NCBI GenBank assembly: GCA_965214235.1
Contig: CBDCBH010000003.1
Location: forward strand, 1,550,001-1,614,000
Source of the DNA: Ilyomonas sp965214235
GTDB taxonomy: Bacteria; Bacteroidota; Bacteroidia; Chitinophagales; Chitinophagaceae
Length of the DNA: 64,000 nt
Direction of reading: 5' to 3'
The notes under the pieces were generated by a model. It was not told the DNA's origin and ran no database searches. It saw only the letters and a list, made by a program, of their open reading frames with translations. Shown piece after piece: positions 37,421 through 46,943 of the stretch. Position numbers and translations under genes: made by a program. Every line of letters starts with the position of its first letter. Positions within the stretch are counted from its first letter, which is position 1.

Positions 37421-39277
37421 ATGATAAAAACATCGTTGGTTTCTTTACTGTTTGTACTATTTACAAGCCTTTCTTTTGCACAGGCGAAACATACGTTTGA
37501 AATAAAAGATGGCAGCTTTCTGTACGATAATAAACCCATTCATATTTACTCCGGTGAAATGCATTTTGCAAGAGTTCCTAAAGCATATTGGCGGCAACGT
37601 TTGCAAATGATAAAAGCGATGGGATTGAATACCGTATGCACGTATGTATTTTGGAATTATCAGGAAACTTCTCCTGGTGTTTGGGACTTTACATCCGGCA
37701 ACAGAAACGTAGCCGACTTTATTAAAATAGCAGGAGAAGAAGGATTAATGGTGATTATAAGACCGGGTCCTTACGCCTGCGCCGAGTGGGAGTTTGGCGG
37801 CTATCCGTGGTGGTTGCAAAAAAACAAATCGCTTGTTATACGTTCTTACAATCAACCCTTTTTAGACTCTTGCAAAACATACATTACCAGGCTGGCAGAA
37901 CAGGTTAAAAATTTACAAATAACAAGAGGCGGACCTGTAATTATGATACAAGCCGAAAATGAATTTGGCTCCTATGTTGTGCAACAAAAAAACATCTCTT
38001 CAGACGACCATAAAAAGTACAGTGCTGCCATTAAGCAACAACTGATAGACGCAGGTTTTGAAGTTCCTCTGTTCACTTCCGATGCAAGCTCTTTATTTAA
38101 AGAAGGAAGCATTGTAGGCGCTTTGCCAACTGCCAATGGAGAAGATAACATTGACAATTTAAAAAAGACAGTAAATGAATACCATAACGGATTGGGGCCT
38201 TATATGGTGGGTGAATATTATCCTGGCTGGTTAGACCATTGGGGAGAGCCGTTTCATAAAGTAGATACTAAAGATGTTTTGCAACAGGTAGAAAAATATG
38301 TAAAAGAAAACGTATCGTTCAATTTTTATATGATACATGGCGGAACTAATTTTGGTTTTACCAGTGGCGCTAACTATAATAAAGAGCACGATTTACAGCC
38401 CGATATTACAAGCTACGATTATGATGCGCCAATTAGCGAGGCGGGCTGGGAAACGCCGAAATACAAGGCTCTCCGGGCATTATTTATACAACATACACAT
38501 GATTCAATACCTCCTGCTCCTTCCTCTTTTCCTGTTATTAAAATATCTTCTATAAAGCTGACCAAAGCCGTTGATTTATTTGCAGTAAAAGAAAACATGA
38601 AGCCTGTAATTTGCGATACGCCTAACACATTTGAAGATATAAACCAGGGCTATGGTTATGTATTGTACAGCAAAAATTTTAAGAAACTCGTAAGTGGTAA
38701 ATTAGAAATAAAAGGGCTGCGCGATTATGCAGTTGTTTATGTAAACAAAAAAGAAATCGCCCGGTTAAACCGCGCTGAAAATAAGTATTCATGCAGCATT
38801 GAAATTCCAGCAAACGGCATGTTGGATATTTGGGTTGAAAATATGGGACGCATAAATTATGGCGAAAAAATTACCGATAATTTAAAAGGAATTGTATCGC
38901 CTGTTACCATCGATAATACTGAAGTAAAAGAAAACTGGAAGATGTATAAATTTCCTATGGATATAGAGCCTGATGTAAAATTATACGCTAATAAATATGT
39001 AAACAAACATCCGGTAATTTACAGCGGTTCTTTCACGCTTACACAAACGGGCGATACATTTTTAGATATGCAGCAATGGGGCAAAGGAATTGTATTTGTA
39101 AACGGTAATAACTTAGGAAGATATTGGAATGCAGGACCGCAGCAAACGTTATACCTGCCCGGCTGCTGGCTAAAAAAAGGAACCAATACCATTACTGTTT
39201 TTGAACAGTTGAACGAAACACAGCAACAGTATATTCAAACAATTGAAAAGCCTGTATTGGATAAGCTGAAAAAATAA
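37421..39277 (+). CDS. GH35 beta-galactosidase
   Basis: A 618-residue exported enzyme. The ATG at 37421 is chosen because it starts a clean signal peptide (MIKTSLVSLLFVLFTSLSFAQ). GH35 landmarks are RPGPYACAEWEFGGYPWWL (shown as RPGPYACAEWEFGG), the acid/base Glu179 in QAENEFGSY and the nucleophile Glu265 in VGEYYPGW. C-terminal jelly-roll domains include GIVFVNGNNLGRYW. It removes terminal beta-galactose from glycans and ends convergently, 17 bp from the cytochrome gene on the other strand. Confidence 0.9.
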   Translation: MIKTSLVSLLFVLFTSLSFAQAKHTFEIKDGSFLYDNKPIHIYSGEMHFARVPKAYWRQRLQMIKAMGLNTVCTYVFWNYQETSPGVWDFTSGNRNVADFIKIAGEEGLMVIIRPGPYACAEWEFGGYPWWLQKNKSLVIRSYNQPFLDSCKTYITRLAEQVKNLQITRGGPVIMIQAENEFGSYVVQQKNISSDDHKKYSAAIKQQLIDAGFEVPLFTSDASSLFKEGSIVGALPTANGEDNIDNLKKTVNEYHNGLGPYMVGEYYPGWLDHWGEPFHKVDTKDVLQQVEKYVKENVSFNFYMIHGGTNFGFTSGANYNKEHDLQPDITSYDYDAPISEAGWETPKYKALRALFIQHTHDSIPPAPSSFPVIKISSIKLTKAVDLFAVKENMKPVICDTPNTFEDINQGYGYVLYSKNFKKLVSGKLEIKGLRDYAVVYVNKKEIARLNRAENKYSCSIEIPANGMLDIWVENMGRINYGEKITDNLKGIVSPVTIDNTEVKENWKMYKFPMDIEPDVKLYANKYVNKHPVIYSGSFTLTQTGDTFLDMQQWGKGIVFVNGNNLGRYWNAGPQQTLYLPGCWLKKGTNTITVFEQLNETQQQYIQTIEKPVLDKLKK

Positions 39278-39294
39278 ATATCCATCAACAGGTT

Positions 39295-40545
39295 TTATTT
39301 ATTAGCCATTATAATCTTATCAATGTATTCTTTTGTTTCTTTTTGATACACTGCAATTTTATGTGTCCTAACAAAATCAGCCGTTGATTGCTGACGATTG
39401 GCAAGCTGCAAAAAAATTTTTTTTGAAGGTAACAGCGGCATGTGGCAGTCAATACAATTGTTGCTTAGCACAAGCCCTTTGCGCTGCTGTAACGTACAGG
39501 TATCGTGCGTAACTTCATTGTGGCAGGTGGCGCAGTGTTGCGAAAAGGTTTTCATTTGCCCCACTTCATTTTCATGCACGTTATGGCAAGATGAACAATC
39601 CATTTGCGACATCCGGAAGCATTTGCTTGAAGAGAGCAATCCGTACTGGTTGCCATGCACATCAAGCATTGCAGTTGAATCTTCATTATAAGCCGGTGTT
39701 GAAAAATCATCCAGCTTATCTCCTACCTGAAACGTAAAAGGAGGTTGCTTTTCTTTTCTTAATCCTGAATGGCAAAGCGCGCAGGCATCAAGCTTTTGCT
39801 GGCGGTGTAAGTATTTGGCTGTAATAATATATTTTGAAACAGTGTCTTTCGGATGCGCCGTATAATAAGCTACGTGCTGCAATGCCGCACCATGGCAACG
39901 TTCGCATTCAATGCCATAAACAATCTTGCTTTTATCAAACAAAGTTCCGTTGTCAGAGGATGCTTCTGTTTTGGCGTAAGTGCCATGGCATTCTATGCAT
40001 TGCCCGTTTATTTGCCGGCTAAAACTGCTGATGGTAGAAGGATAGCCCGGGCTGTTACACCAGCTTTGTAAAGCCGTGTAATAGGAAACCGGCAACTGAA
40101 ATAATTTTGTGTTGTTCCAATACAAATAGGTTTGTCCCTTTCTTCCCGACCCAACTACAATATCAAAAGGTTTGCTTTCAAAAGGCACACCGTTTATCAT
40201 GGCTGTTTGATAAAAACTATCTTCCTCATTATTCATTTCCACATACATAAATTTGTTGTACACGTATTTGTTTTTACCCGAATCAAAACTCCCTTTAATA
40301 AATTCTTTCGATGCCGGACGTGATGTTAAATAATGAGCCGTATGCAGGTAGGATTCATAAATAGTTTTATGGCAAGACTGGCAGGAAGCCGAACCGGCGA
40401 AGCCGTTTTTATCAGTGTTTTCAAATGAGAGTTCAGATGTTGAATGATTAAGCGAATTGCAGAAAACATTTCCGAAATATACAATAGCCAATATTGATAA
40501 GACAATCCAGTTGCGCTTTTTTATATTTTGGAACCGTTGCTTCAC
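39295..40545 (-). CDS. Seven-haem c-type cytochrome
   Basis: A 416-residue exported or membrane-anchored multihaem cytochrome. An N-terminal hydrophobic segment (about 13-32) is followed by seven CxxCH motifs: CQSCH, CIECH, CERCH, CALCH, CSSCH, CATCH and CIDCH. A 110-residue haem-free region lies between the first and second. It resembles cytochrome c554-like/NrfA-like families without a clear catalytic CxxCK. The convergent neighbour cluster contains a cytochrome-monooxygenase and a haloperoxidase, so it may serve that redox module. Confidence 0.85.
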   Translation of the reverse strand: MKQRFQNIKKRNWIVLSILAIVYFGNVFCNSLNHSTSELSFENTDKNGFAGSASCQSCHKTIYESYLHTAHYLTSRPASKEFIKGSFDSGKNKYVYNKFMYVEMNNEEDSFYQTAMINGVPFESKPFDIVVGSGRKGQTYLYWNNTKLFQLPVSYYTALQSWCNSPGYPSTISSFSRQINGQCIECHGTYAKTEASSDNGTLFDKSKIVYGIECERCHGAALQHVAYYTAHPKDTVSKYIITAKYLHRQQKLDACALCHSGLRKEKQPPFTFQVGDKLDDFSTPAYNEDSTAMLDVHGNQYGLLSSSKCFRMSQMDCSSCHNVHENEVGQMKTFSQHCATCHNEVTHDTCTLQQRKGLVLSNNCIDCHMPLLPSKKIFLQLANRQQSTADFVRTHKIAVYQKETKEYIDKIIMANK

Positions 40546-40582
40546 TTTGCAAACTTGAAAAATGTATTGTGCTAATGTGTTT

Positions 40583-40590
40583 CAAATATA
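40583..40590 (-). promoter_or_regulatory. TAnnTTTG box for the multihaem cytochrome gene
   Basis: On the minus strand TATATTTG lies 37 bp upstream of the ATG at 40545. A TTG-rich -33 region sits about 20-23 bp further up. Confidence 0.4.
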
Positions 40591-40614
40591 CCTTTCCCTC
40601 ATTCAGTAAACAAT

Positions 40615-40622
40615 TATATTTG
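40615..40622 (+). promoter_or_regulatory. TAnnTTTG box for the TMEM175-like gene
   Basis: TATATTTG lies 60 bp before the ATG at 40683 and 24 bp from the oppositely directed box. The -33 element is not convincing. Confidence 0.35.
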
Positions 40623-40682
40623 AAGTGAAAAACAGCTAACCTTTTTCAAAATCAATCTTCATTGTAAAACCCAAAAATAAAC

Positions 40683-41363
40683 ATGCACCAACAGGAAGAT
40701 ATTTTTGAAAACAGAAAACAGTTTCAGTTAGAGCGGTTGATTTTATTTAGCGATGCTGTATTTGCCATTGCCATAACATTAATGGTGCTTGAAATTAAAA
40801 TTCCGGCTTCTGATTGGACGAAGCCCATCACCACTCAAAAACTAAATCAATATCTCGTTGAATTACTGCCTAATATTTTCGGCTTTGTTTCAAGTTTTTT
40901 TATTGTTGGTTATTATTGGACAAACCATCATCGCATGTTTGGGTACATCACCAATTTCGATGGTCGCGTTATCTGGCTCAATCTCCTTTTGTTGTTCTTT
41001 GTAGCCATTCTACCTTTTACTACCAACCTTGCTTCTGAATATGGTTATTTGAATGAAGTTTTCTTCCTTTATTATACGAACGTGAGCTTAATAGGACTAA
41101 TTAGCTTTTTTATAATGTTGCACATCAGCAATCCGATCAGGAACTTATCTATTGGTTTGGAAGATGGAGAATTCCGGCGCTACTTATTAGCCAGATCATT
41201 AACGGTATCCGCTATTTTCTTTATAGGTGCTTTGCTTTGTTTAACCAATATTTTGTTTTTACAAATAGGGGGTAAGTTTATTTATGTATTGATTTTCCCT
41301 GCCATTGCCATTTTAAGAAGGGTATTTGGCATAAAGAAAAAAGAAGCAAAAACAAAGGTTTAG
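40683..41363 (+). CDS. TMEM175-family potassium channel
   Basis: A 226-residue membrane protein with about six helices. The first helix carries the prokaryotic TMEM175 signature R18-x3-F22-S23-D24 (RLILFSDAVFAIAITLMVLEI, shown as RLILFSDAVFAIAI), which in this family lines the K+ pore. A second characteristic segment is YYWTNHHRMFGYI. Bacterial members have one repeat of this kind and act as tetramers, and the length fits. It is transcribed divergently from the cytochrome gene. No link to the glycan locus is evident. Confidence 0.85.
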   Translation: MHQQEDIFENRKQFQLERLILFSDAVFAIAITLMVLEIKIPASDWTKPITTQKLNQYLVELLPNIFGFVSSFFIVGYYWTNHHRMFGYITNFDGRVIWLNLLLLFFVAILPFTTNLASEYGYLNEVFFLYYTNVSLIGLISFFIMLHISNPIRNLSIGLEDGEFRRYLLARSLTVSAIFFIGALLCLTNILFLQIGGKFIYVLIFPAIAILRRVFGIKKKEAKTKV

Positions 41364-41426
41364 AACATACCATCACTTCACTTCCAACGCCGGACTCTGA
41401 ACGATAGTAACATCCGAAGCACCTTT

Positions 41427-41552
41427 CATAACGTTTACGCATTGGCGATGGATGAGCATTCAATGAATTTTCAGCCGGAACTGTAGCCCAATAGCGAACC
41501 AAAAGCTGATAAAATGCACGTCAGGCCCAGCTATTGCCAATGCGATGTTAGC
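41427..41552 (-). repeat. attC-like folded site downstream of a two-gene cassette
   Basis: A 126-bp imperfect palindrome. Outer TAAC (41429-41432) pairs with GTTA (41547-41550). Inner CGCATTGGC (41438-41446) pairs exactly with GCCAATGCG (41536-41544). A third pair, CAATAGC (41489-41495) with GCTATTG (41530-41536), closes a central loop. The order of short R-type boxes, unpaired spacer and longer L-type boxes, the total length and the location 35 bp after a stop resemble integron attC sites. The R boxes do not match the strict consensus. Confidence 0.5.
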
Positions 41553-41587
41553 GGTTCGTTGTTTCCATCCGAGTTATGTCCGTTTTA

Positions 41588-41899
41588 CTATTTTTCTATT
41601 GGTTTTATTGTTCCTTTTACATTGTTGAATTTCCCATTCGGTAAGGTCCAATTTGAATAGATTATTTCGTTTTCGTGGTCCTGAACTTGGGTTATGGTAT
41701 TGCCATTTTTTTCCTTCCAAGTTGCCATAAATAAATTTGGTCTCAATTCGGTCAATTTAATCTTTACGGTTTCTGTTTCATCTGCTGGCTTTCCATCTTT
41801 TTCGATTATTTGGAATTGAAGCGATGTTTCGGTCTTAAAATGCAGAGTGGATTTAGCCATTCCAAAGTCAACTATAAATTTGTTTCCAATTATTTCCAT
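41588..41899 (-). CDS. Small MoaF-like/lipocalin-fold hypothetical protein
   Basis: A 103-residue cytoplasmic protein of alternating beta strands (FIVDFGMAKSTLHFKT, LFMATWKEKNGNTITQVQD, IIYSNWTLPNGKFNNVKG) with a pattern like MoaF N-terminal or other calycin-fold small proteins. It lies 4 bp after the SnoaL-like gene and is probably translated with it. No catalytic residues can be identified. Confidence 0.55.
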   Translation of the reverse strand: MEIIGNKFIVDFGMAKSTLHFKTETSLQFQIIEKDGKPADETETVKIKLTELRPNLFMATWKEKNGNTITQVQDHENEIIYSNWTLPNGKFNNVKGTIKPIEK

Positions 41900-41903
41900 A
41901 TTC

Positions 41904-42302
41904 TTAATTACTAAAAGCTTTTGTTACTAATTCCGTGTCCATATACTCGTTTATCTCGTGTAATTTTCCATCTTTTACTCGACAAACCCAACAATAATTA
42001 TTGATATAGGACTTCTCTGTGGTTGTGGTGTTTCGTCCGGTCATTTCGACTACTACGTTCTCGCCATCAGCAATGATTCTATGTACTATGACTTTGTACG
42101 GTTGCTTTATTGTTTCTCTCACGTTTTTCCATAAATCGTTGAGAACTTCTGATTTACCTACGAAGGATTTAGACCATTGCCCAGAACCCATCCAATTCCA
42201 TTTCATATCTTCTGCCATTGATTCTAATAGAGGCTCGTCATTACCCTTGGATAATTCGTTGACGATGTGTGTTACAATGTCCTTATTGCTTTTCGTGTCC
42301 AT
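41904..42302 (-). CDS. SnoaL/NTF2-like protein
   Basis: A 132-residue protein of the NTF2-like alpha+beta barrel type. The helix-rich start IVNELSKGNDEPLLESMAEDMKWNW (shown as IVNELSKGND), the GSGQWSKSFVGKSEV loop, the VHRIIADGENVVVEMTGR strand pair (as IIADGENVVVEMTG) and CRVKDGKLHEINEYMD are all characteristic. Family members are isomerases, hydrolases or ligand binders. With the next gene it forms a two-gene unit inserted between a channel gene and a GH28 gene, followed by an attC-like site. Confidence 0.75.
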   Translation of the reverse strand: MDTKSNKDIVTHIVNELSKGNDEPLLESMAEDMKWNWMGSGQWSKSFVGKSEVLNDLWKNVRETIKQPYKVIVHRIIADGENVVVEMTGRNTTTTEKSYINNYCWVCRVKDGKLHEINEYMDTELVTKAFSN

Positions 42303-42359
42303 TTTGTTTTTATTCTAATTCGATATTAAAAATATTTCGGTTATTCACAATGTTTTTTT

Positions 42360-43853
42360 CTAATGACCGCTAACCATTGGCTTTACACCTTCTGTTGTTT
42401 GCGGCGTTACATGAAACAGATACAAACCCTTTACATCCTCAAAACGAAGCGCTGCGCGGCTTTCAGCATTGGTGTAATGAAAAGACACATCGCTGATGCT
42501 GATGTTTTTTGCATGGCGAACCCATAACCCATAAACAGGATTTGCGCCAAACATCCCCGGCTCGGGATATTGATTTATTTTTTCAGGAAGCGTATCCGCC
42601 TCTACTATTTTGCCGCCGCCTTTTGTATAGATTTTTATATTGCTTAGCGTTATGTCTTCCACATCATGATCGGGAATGCCGCTGATGGTGCAGGCATAAT
42701 TGCCGCTTGAATTGTATGAAACAATATTGCTGATAATTACTCTTCTGATTTCACCGATTGGCGTTCCGGCAGGTCCTCTCATGCGCGCACCAAGCCGGAT
42801 AAAAATCGGGTCGTTCACTACATCGCGCATCGTAATATTGTTGATGGTTACATCCTCAAGTAAAGCACCATCCACGCTTTCTAAAGCTAGGCCTTTGCAA
42901 TAATCAAACACGCAGTTTGAAATGGCAATATTTTTAAATCCACCATTCGATTCTGTTCCGAACTTAATTCTTCCTGTTGGCGAAAAATGATACTGCGGGT
43001 TATCGCTTCTTTTATACGTTCCGTCTAATAAACTGCCTTCATCATAACCGCTTACTTCGCAGTTGGTAATGGTTACATTTTCCGTGCTTCGTGCATAGCC
43101 CAACGCAAACGAGCTCTTCAAACAAATGCCATCATCATAAGGCGAATTGACATAACAATTGGAGATGCGAACGTTATGGCAGCAATCTACATCAACACCA
43201 TCGCGGTTGGTATCAAACTTCACATTATCCAACGTAAAATTATCAACGCCGGTTGCAAGAATGCCAAACCATCCGCCATGCAGGATAGAAATATCTTTAA
43301 TGGTTACATTATGGCAACGCACCAAAGCAATGGCTTTATTGGCACTTTGTTTATCGCCATGCGCCCAATCTTTATACAGGTTTTTGCCGTTAATCAAGCC
43401 TTGTCCTATTATCGAAATATCATGTATGCTATCGCCCCAAATAAGGCTGTTGTGCCAATGCTTGTGTCCTGCATCTTCATATTGATTATCCGGTCTGGGT
43501 TCTTCTTCATCATAACCATTGGCTGCACTAACCGGCGCAGCAATAAGCGTAGCACTTTGTTCTAAAAATAATGAAACGCCACTTTGCAAATGAATAGAAC
43601 CCGTAAGATAATTTCCCGCCGGAAAATATACCGTGCCGCCGCCTTTTTGCGCCGCAGCATCAATGGCTGAATTGATGGCTTTACCATCAAGCGTTTTGCC
43701 ATCTGCTTTGGCACCATACTCTTTTACATTGAAAAAAATTGTTTCCGGCGTAGCTAAAGTTTTTATAAATGTTGTTAGAAATATGGCAAGGATGAATACT
43801 GCTGTTATTAGAGAATGTTTGATTGATTTCAACACTGGTTTTTGTTTTATCAT
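42360..43853 (-). CDS. GH28 polygalacturonase-like glycosidase
   Basis: A 497-residue right-handed beta-helix enzyme with an N-terminal signal or anchor (about 12-35). It starts with the pectate-lyase-like FNVKEYGAKADGK and GGGTVYFPAGNYLTGSI stretch. GH28 catalytic landmarks follow: NRDGVDVDCC, SPYDDGICLKS and GRIKFGTESNGGF. The canonical endo-acting NTDG/GHG forms are altered, favouring an exo-acting or non-pectin substrate. It likely forms a minus-strand group with the GH2 gene upstream of it, apart from a palindromic insertion between them. Confidence 0.82.
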   Translation of the reverse strand: MIKQKPVLKSIKHSLITAVFILAIFLTTFIKTLATPETIFFNVKEYGAKADGKTLDGKAINSAIDAAAQKGGGTVYFPAGNYLTGSIHLQSGVSLFLEQSATLIAAPVSAANGYDEEEPRPDNQYEDAGHKHWHNSLIWGDSIHDISIIGQGLINGKNLYKDWAHGDKQSANKAIALVRCHNVTIKDISILHGGWFGILATGVDNFTLDNVKFDTNRDGVDVDCCHNVRISNCYVNSPYDDGICLKSSFALGYARSTENVTITNCEVSGYDEGSLLDGTYKRSDNPQYHFSPTGRIKFGTESNGGFKNIAISNCVFDYCKGLALESVDGALLEDVTINNITMRDVVNDPIFIRLGARMRGPAGTPIGEIRRVIISNIVSYNSSGNYACTISGIPDHDVEDITLSNIKIYTKGGGKIVEADTLPEKINQYPEPGMFGANPVYGLWVRHAKNISISDVSFHYTNAESRAALRFEDVKGLYLFHVTPQTTEGVKPMVSGH

Positions 43854-43867
43854 AATAAATGAATCTA

Positions 43868-44015
43868 CTTAGAGCCTTTTTAAAAATGAAAGAAAAGAGA
43901 ACCACTAAGCCTCAAAGAGAGGAAGTAGCACCAAGGTTTTTACTTATTTTCTTTGTGAAGTTTTGTGTTCTTTATGCCTTTGTGGTTCATGTATTTATTT
44001 TTAAACAGGCTCTTA
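43868..44015. repeat. 150-bp intergenic palindromic element
   Basis: The left arm (about 43868-43920) runs TTAGAGCCTTTTTAAAAATG then GAACCACTAAG. The right arm (about 43966-44015), read in reverse complement, runs TAAGAGCCTGTTTAAAAATA then GAACCACAAAGGC. The arms are about 50 bp each with mismatches and indels. The element fills nearly all of the gap between the GH2 stop and the GH28 start. It looks like a MITE-type or REP-type dispersed element. Confidence 0.6.
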
Positions 44016-44024
44016 TAGGTGAAG

Positions 44025-46916
44025 CTAATTATTACCCGGAACAGATGGTCTTACCTGGGTAGGCGATGATTTTATTTTTACCGCATTTTGTTTTACTCCT
44101 TCTCCTGTTGCGGTAAGTGTAATCTCACCGGGTTCGTCTGTTGATTGTATAATTACCTGCGCCAGCCCGTTAAACAATTTGCGTTTCCAAACGGTTGGCG
44201 GCGTTACAATTTGAAAAATACCGGCGTTGGTATTTACGGCATCCCATGAGTGTTGTTTTAATAAGGGCGTAGCTATAATGACGACAGAATTTTTGCCGCT
44301 GTGCAAGATAGATTGATCTAAAACAAACGCTGTTTGGGAGCCTTTTTCTTTTATGCTGTCCGCGATTTTTTTTCCATTGATATAAATGGATTGTTCTTTA
44401 CCAATGGGTTTGTATAAGAAAGAAATTTGCGCATTGCTATTGTATTGCGGCAACGTAAAATCTCCTCTATAAATAACTACTTTGGAAGCCTCGCCAAATG
44501 CAGATGTGCGCTCATTTGTAAACGCTCGATTCCATGTTGCATCGTTGTAGTCTGCCGCAATTTCAGCGGGATTGGTAAAGCTGCTTGCCACCTTTTCTTT
44601 CAGGTTTTCTATCGCAGCCGTTTGCACCGTTTCTATGTATTTGTCAGGCTCTGTTGAAGCAGGGTCGCCATTGCCAACGCCAATAATTTTTGCCCCTCCG
44701 CTGATGGTAAAATTGATTTCATTATCAGCGGTTGGCACCTGCAAATTGTTTTTATCATTTGCGCTAACTGTAATGATTGATATGTCTTCCTTATTTGCTT
44801 TGATGATATTTTGATCCGCAGAAAGATGAACAGCAACTGGCTCGCCGGTTGTTTGCACAACATCTGCCGCCACTTTTTTACCGTTTTTAAAACCTACGGC
44901 AGTCAAAGTGCCTGGCTGATAGTTTACTTTCCATTCAAGATGACCATTGCGGGGCATCGTTTGTTTTTGCAGGCTTTTTTTATTCAGGAACAATTCTACT
45001 TCATCGCAGTTGCTATACACCCAAACGTCAATTTCTTTTCCTTCGTTTCCCTTCCAGTTCCAATGCGGCAAAAGGTGTAACACAGGTTCATTTGTCCACC
45101 ACGATTTAAGGTAATAAAAAATATCCTTAGGAAAGCCGCATTGATCCAACACACCCGTTTGTGCGCCTGTTGATGGAAACCCGAATGGCGTAGGTTCGCC
45201 ACGGTAATCGAAGCCCGTCCATATAAACATGCCCGCTAAATATTTGCGTGCTGCATAATAGTTCCATCCGCCTTCAATGCTGTAAAAATTATTCTGCGGC
45301 TTGCGGTCGTAAGCCACCAGGTAATGCTTTGCAGAATCATCAAAATAAATTCCTCTTGTTGTATGCGTTGCGCCTTCTTCGGTGCCCCACATGGGCTGAT
45401 TTGGAAATTCTGCATGATGCTTATCGGTGTTGATCTGCCCGATATAATTCACACCCATCACATCAATTACATTGGAGATACCTTTCTGCCATCCACCACT
45501 GATTGCCGCAGTAACAGCGCGGGTTGTATCTATTGATTTTACAAAAGCCTGCAGGGTAGAAGCAATCCTTGCGCCCAGTTCGTTGCCTTCAATTCCCCAC
45601 TCTTCATTGCCGATACTCCAACTGATAATGCACGGATGGTTCCGGTCGCGCAGCATCACCGTTTTCATTTCATCCAAATGTGTTGACGAAACACCCATCA
45701 GGCGGTTTTCATCAATCACCAGCATACCCAGCCTGTCGCAGGCATCCAGCAGTTCGGGCGTGGGCGGGTTGTGCGAACAGCGGTAACCATTGCAGCCAAA
45801 GGATTTGAGTTGTTTGACGCGATATTCAATCAGCGCATCAGGCATGGCAACACCAACGCCTGCCGCATCCTGGTGGTTATCTGTTCCATGTATTTCGAGG
45901 TGTTTTCCGTTAAGAAAAAAACCTTCGTTCGCATCAAACCTCACCGTTCGTATTCCGAATGATGTTTCATACTTATCTATCAATTTTCCTTCTTCAAAAA
46001 CAGAAGTTATTAATTGATAGAGATAAGGTGTATCCAACGACCATAAATGCGGATGGCTTACCTGCAAAATATTGGTAACCGGTTTTTGTTCATACACCTT
46101 CAACGCAATATTTGTTGTACTGTCTTTTGCAATCACTTTGCCTGAAGCATCAACAATAGTTTGAAGTACAGTTACACTTTCGGGTGAATTACTTTCATTC
46201 ATTATATCCGCCTGTGCTGTTACACCAGCAACATTATTATTGAATGAAGTAGTAACAAAAGTTCCGTTTGTTGTCACATGCAACGGCGATGTTTTGTTCA
46301 GCCATACATGCCGATAAATACCGGCGCCTTCGTAAAACCAGCCTTCTTCCATTGTTGCATCCACACGCACGGCAATGGTATTTTCACCGCCATAGTTTAA
46401 GTATTCCGATAAGTTGTATTCAAAACTGTTGTAGCCGCTGGCTTTTGTGCCGAGATAAAAGCCGTTTACCCAAACGCTTGAGTTGCGAAACACACCATCA
46501 AACTGGATGCTGATGCGCTTTCCAAAATCTGATGCAGGAATGGTAAATGTTTTTCTGTACCAGCCAACGCTTGCATCAGGAAAGTTGCGACCAATGGCTT
46601 TAAAGCCGTGGCTTGTGCTGCCTCTGCCATCAAAAGGCAATTCTGCTGCCCAGTCGTGCGGCAGGTTTATTTTGCGCCAGCTGCGGTCATCAAAATCTTT
46701 TGCTGCGGCGCCATCGCCATAGCTTGCTTTTGCCAAATAAGAAAAATAACCAGTTCCTGTATTGAAATCTTTTTTGGTATCGTAAGGATGACCGAACGCA
46801 AACCGCCAATCGAAATCCATGAGCAGATGTTCACGAATTGTATCATTGGTTTTTGCTTGTGAAAAACAGGCAAAACAAAACGCTGAAAAAAACAATAACA
46901 ATAGTATTTTATACAT
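44025..46916 (-). CDS. GH2 beta-galactosidase-like enzyme
   Basis: A 963-residue exported enzyme with a signal peptide to about residue 20. The N-terminal jelly roll (WYRKTF, NSSVWVNGFYLG) and Ig-like domain lead to the (beta/alpha)8 barrel. The acid/base Glu438 lies in SWSIGNEEWG and the nucleophile Glu513 in MWGTEEGA. C-terminal DUF4982-like Ig domains and a jelly-roll insertion (DYNDATWNRAF, SIYINGKKI) follow. Members include galactosidases and glucuronidases; NHQD in place of the usual N-H-H-D leaves specificity open. It lies 27 bp downstream of the epimerase-fusion gene and is likely co-transcribed. Confidence 0.85.
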   Translation of the reverse strand: MYKILLLLFFSAFCFACFSQAKTNDTIREHLLMDFDWRFAFGHPYDTKKDFNTGTGYFSYLAKASYGDGAAAKDFDDRSWRKINLPHDWAAELPFDGRGSTSHGFKAIGRNFPDASVGWYRKTFTIPASDFGKRISIQFDGVFRNSSVWVNGFYLGTKASGYNSFEYNLSEYLNYGGENTIAVRVDATMEEGWFYEGAGIYRHVWLNKTSPLHVTTNGTFVTTSFNNNVAGVTAQADIMNESNSPESVTVLQTIVDASGKVIAKDSTTNIALKVYEQKPVTNILQVSHPHLWSLDTPYLYQLITSVFEEGKLIDKYETSFGIRTVRFDANEGFFLNGKHLEIHGTDNHQDAAGVGVAMPDALIEYRVKQLKSFGCNGYRCSHNPPTPELLDACDRLGMLVIDENRLMGVSSTHLDEMKTVMLRDRNHPCIISWSIGNEEWGIEGNELGARIASTLQAFVKSIDTTRAVTAAISGGWQKGISNVIDVMGVNYIGQINTDKHHAEFPNQPMWGTEEGATHTTRGIYFDDSAKHYLVAYDRKPQNNFYSIEGGWNYYAARKYLAGMFIWTGFDYRGEPTPFGFPSTGAQTGVLDQCGFPKDIFYYLKSWWTNEPVLHLLPHWNWKGNEGKEIDVWVYSNCDEVELFLNKKSLQKQTMPRNGHLEWKVNYQPGTLTAVGFKNGKKVAADVVQTTGEPVAVHLSADQNIIKANKEDISIITVSANDKNNLQVPTADNEINFTISGGAKIIGVGNGDPASTEPDKYIETVQTAAIENLKEKVASSFTNPAEIAADYNDATWNRAFTNERTSAFGEASKVVIYRGDFTLPQYNSNAQISFLYKPIGKEQSIYINGKKIADSIKEKGSQTAFVLDQSILHSGKNSVVIIATPLLKQHSWDAVNTNAGIFQIVTPPTVWKRKLFNGLAQVIIQSTDEPGEITLTATGEGVKQNAVKIKSSPTQVRPSVPGNN

Positions 46917-46943
46917 GGCTATTTTACTTTAAGGTATTCACTG

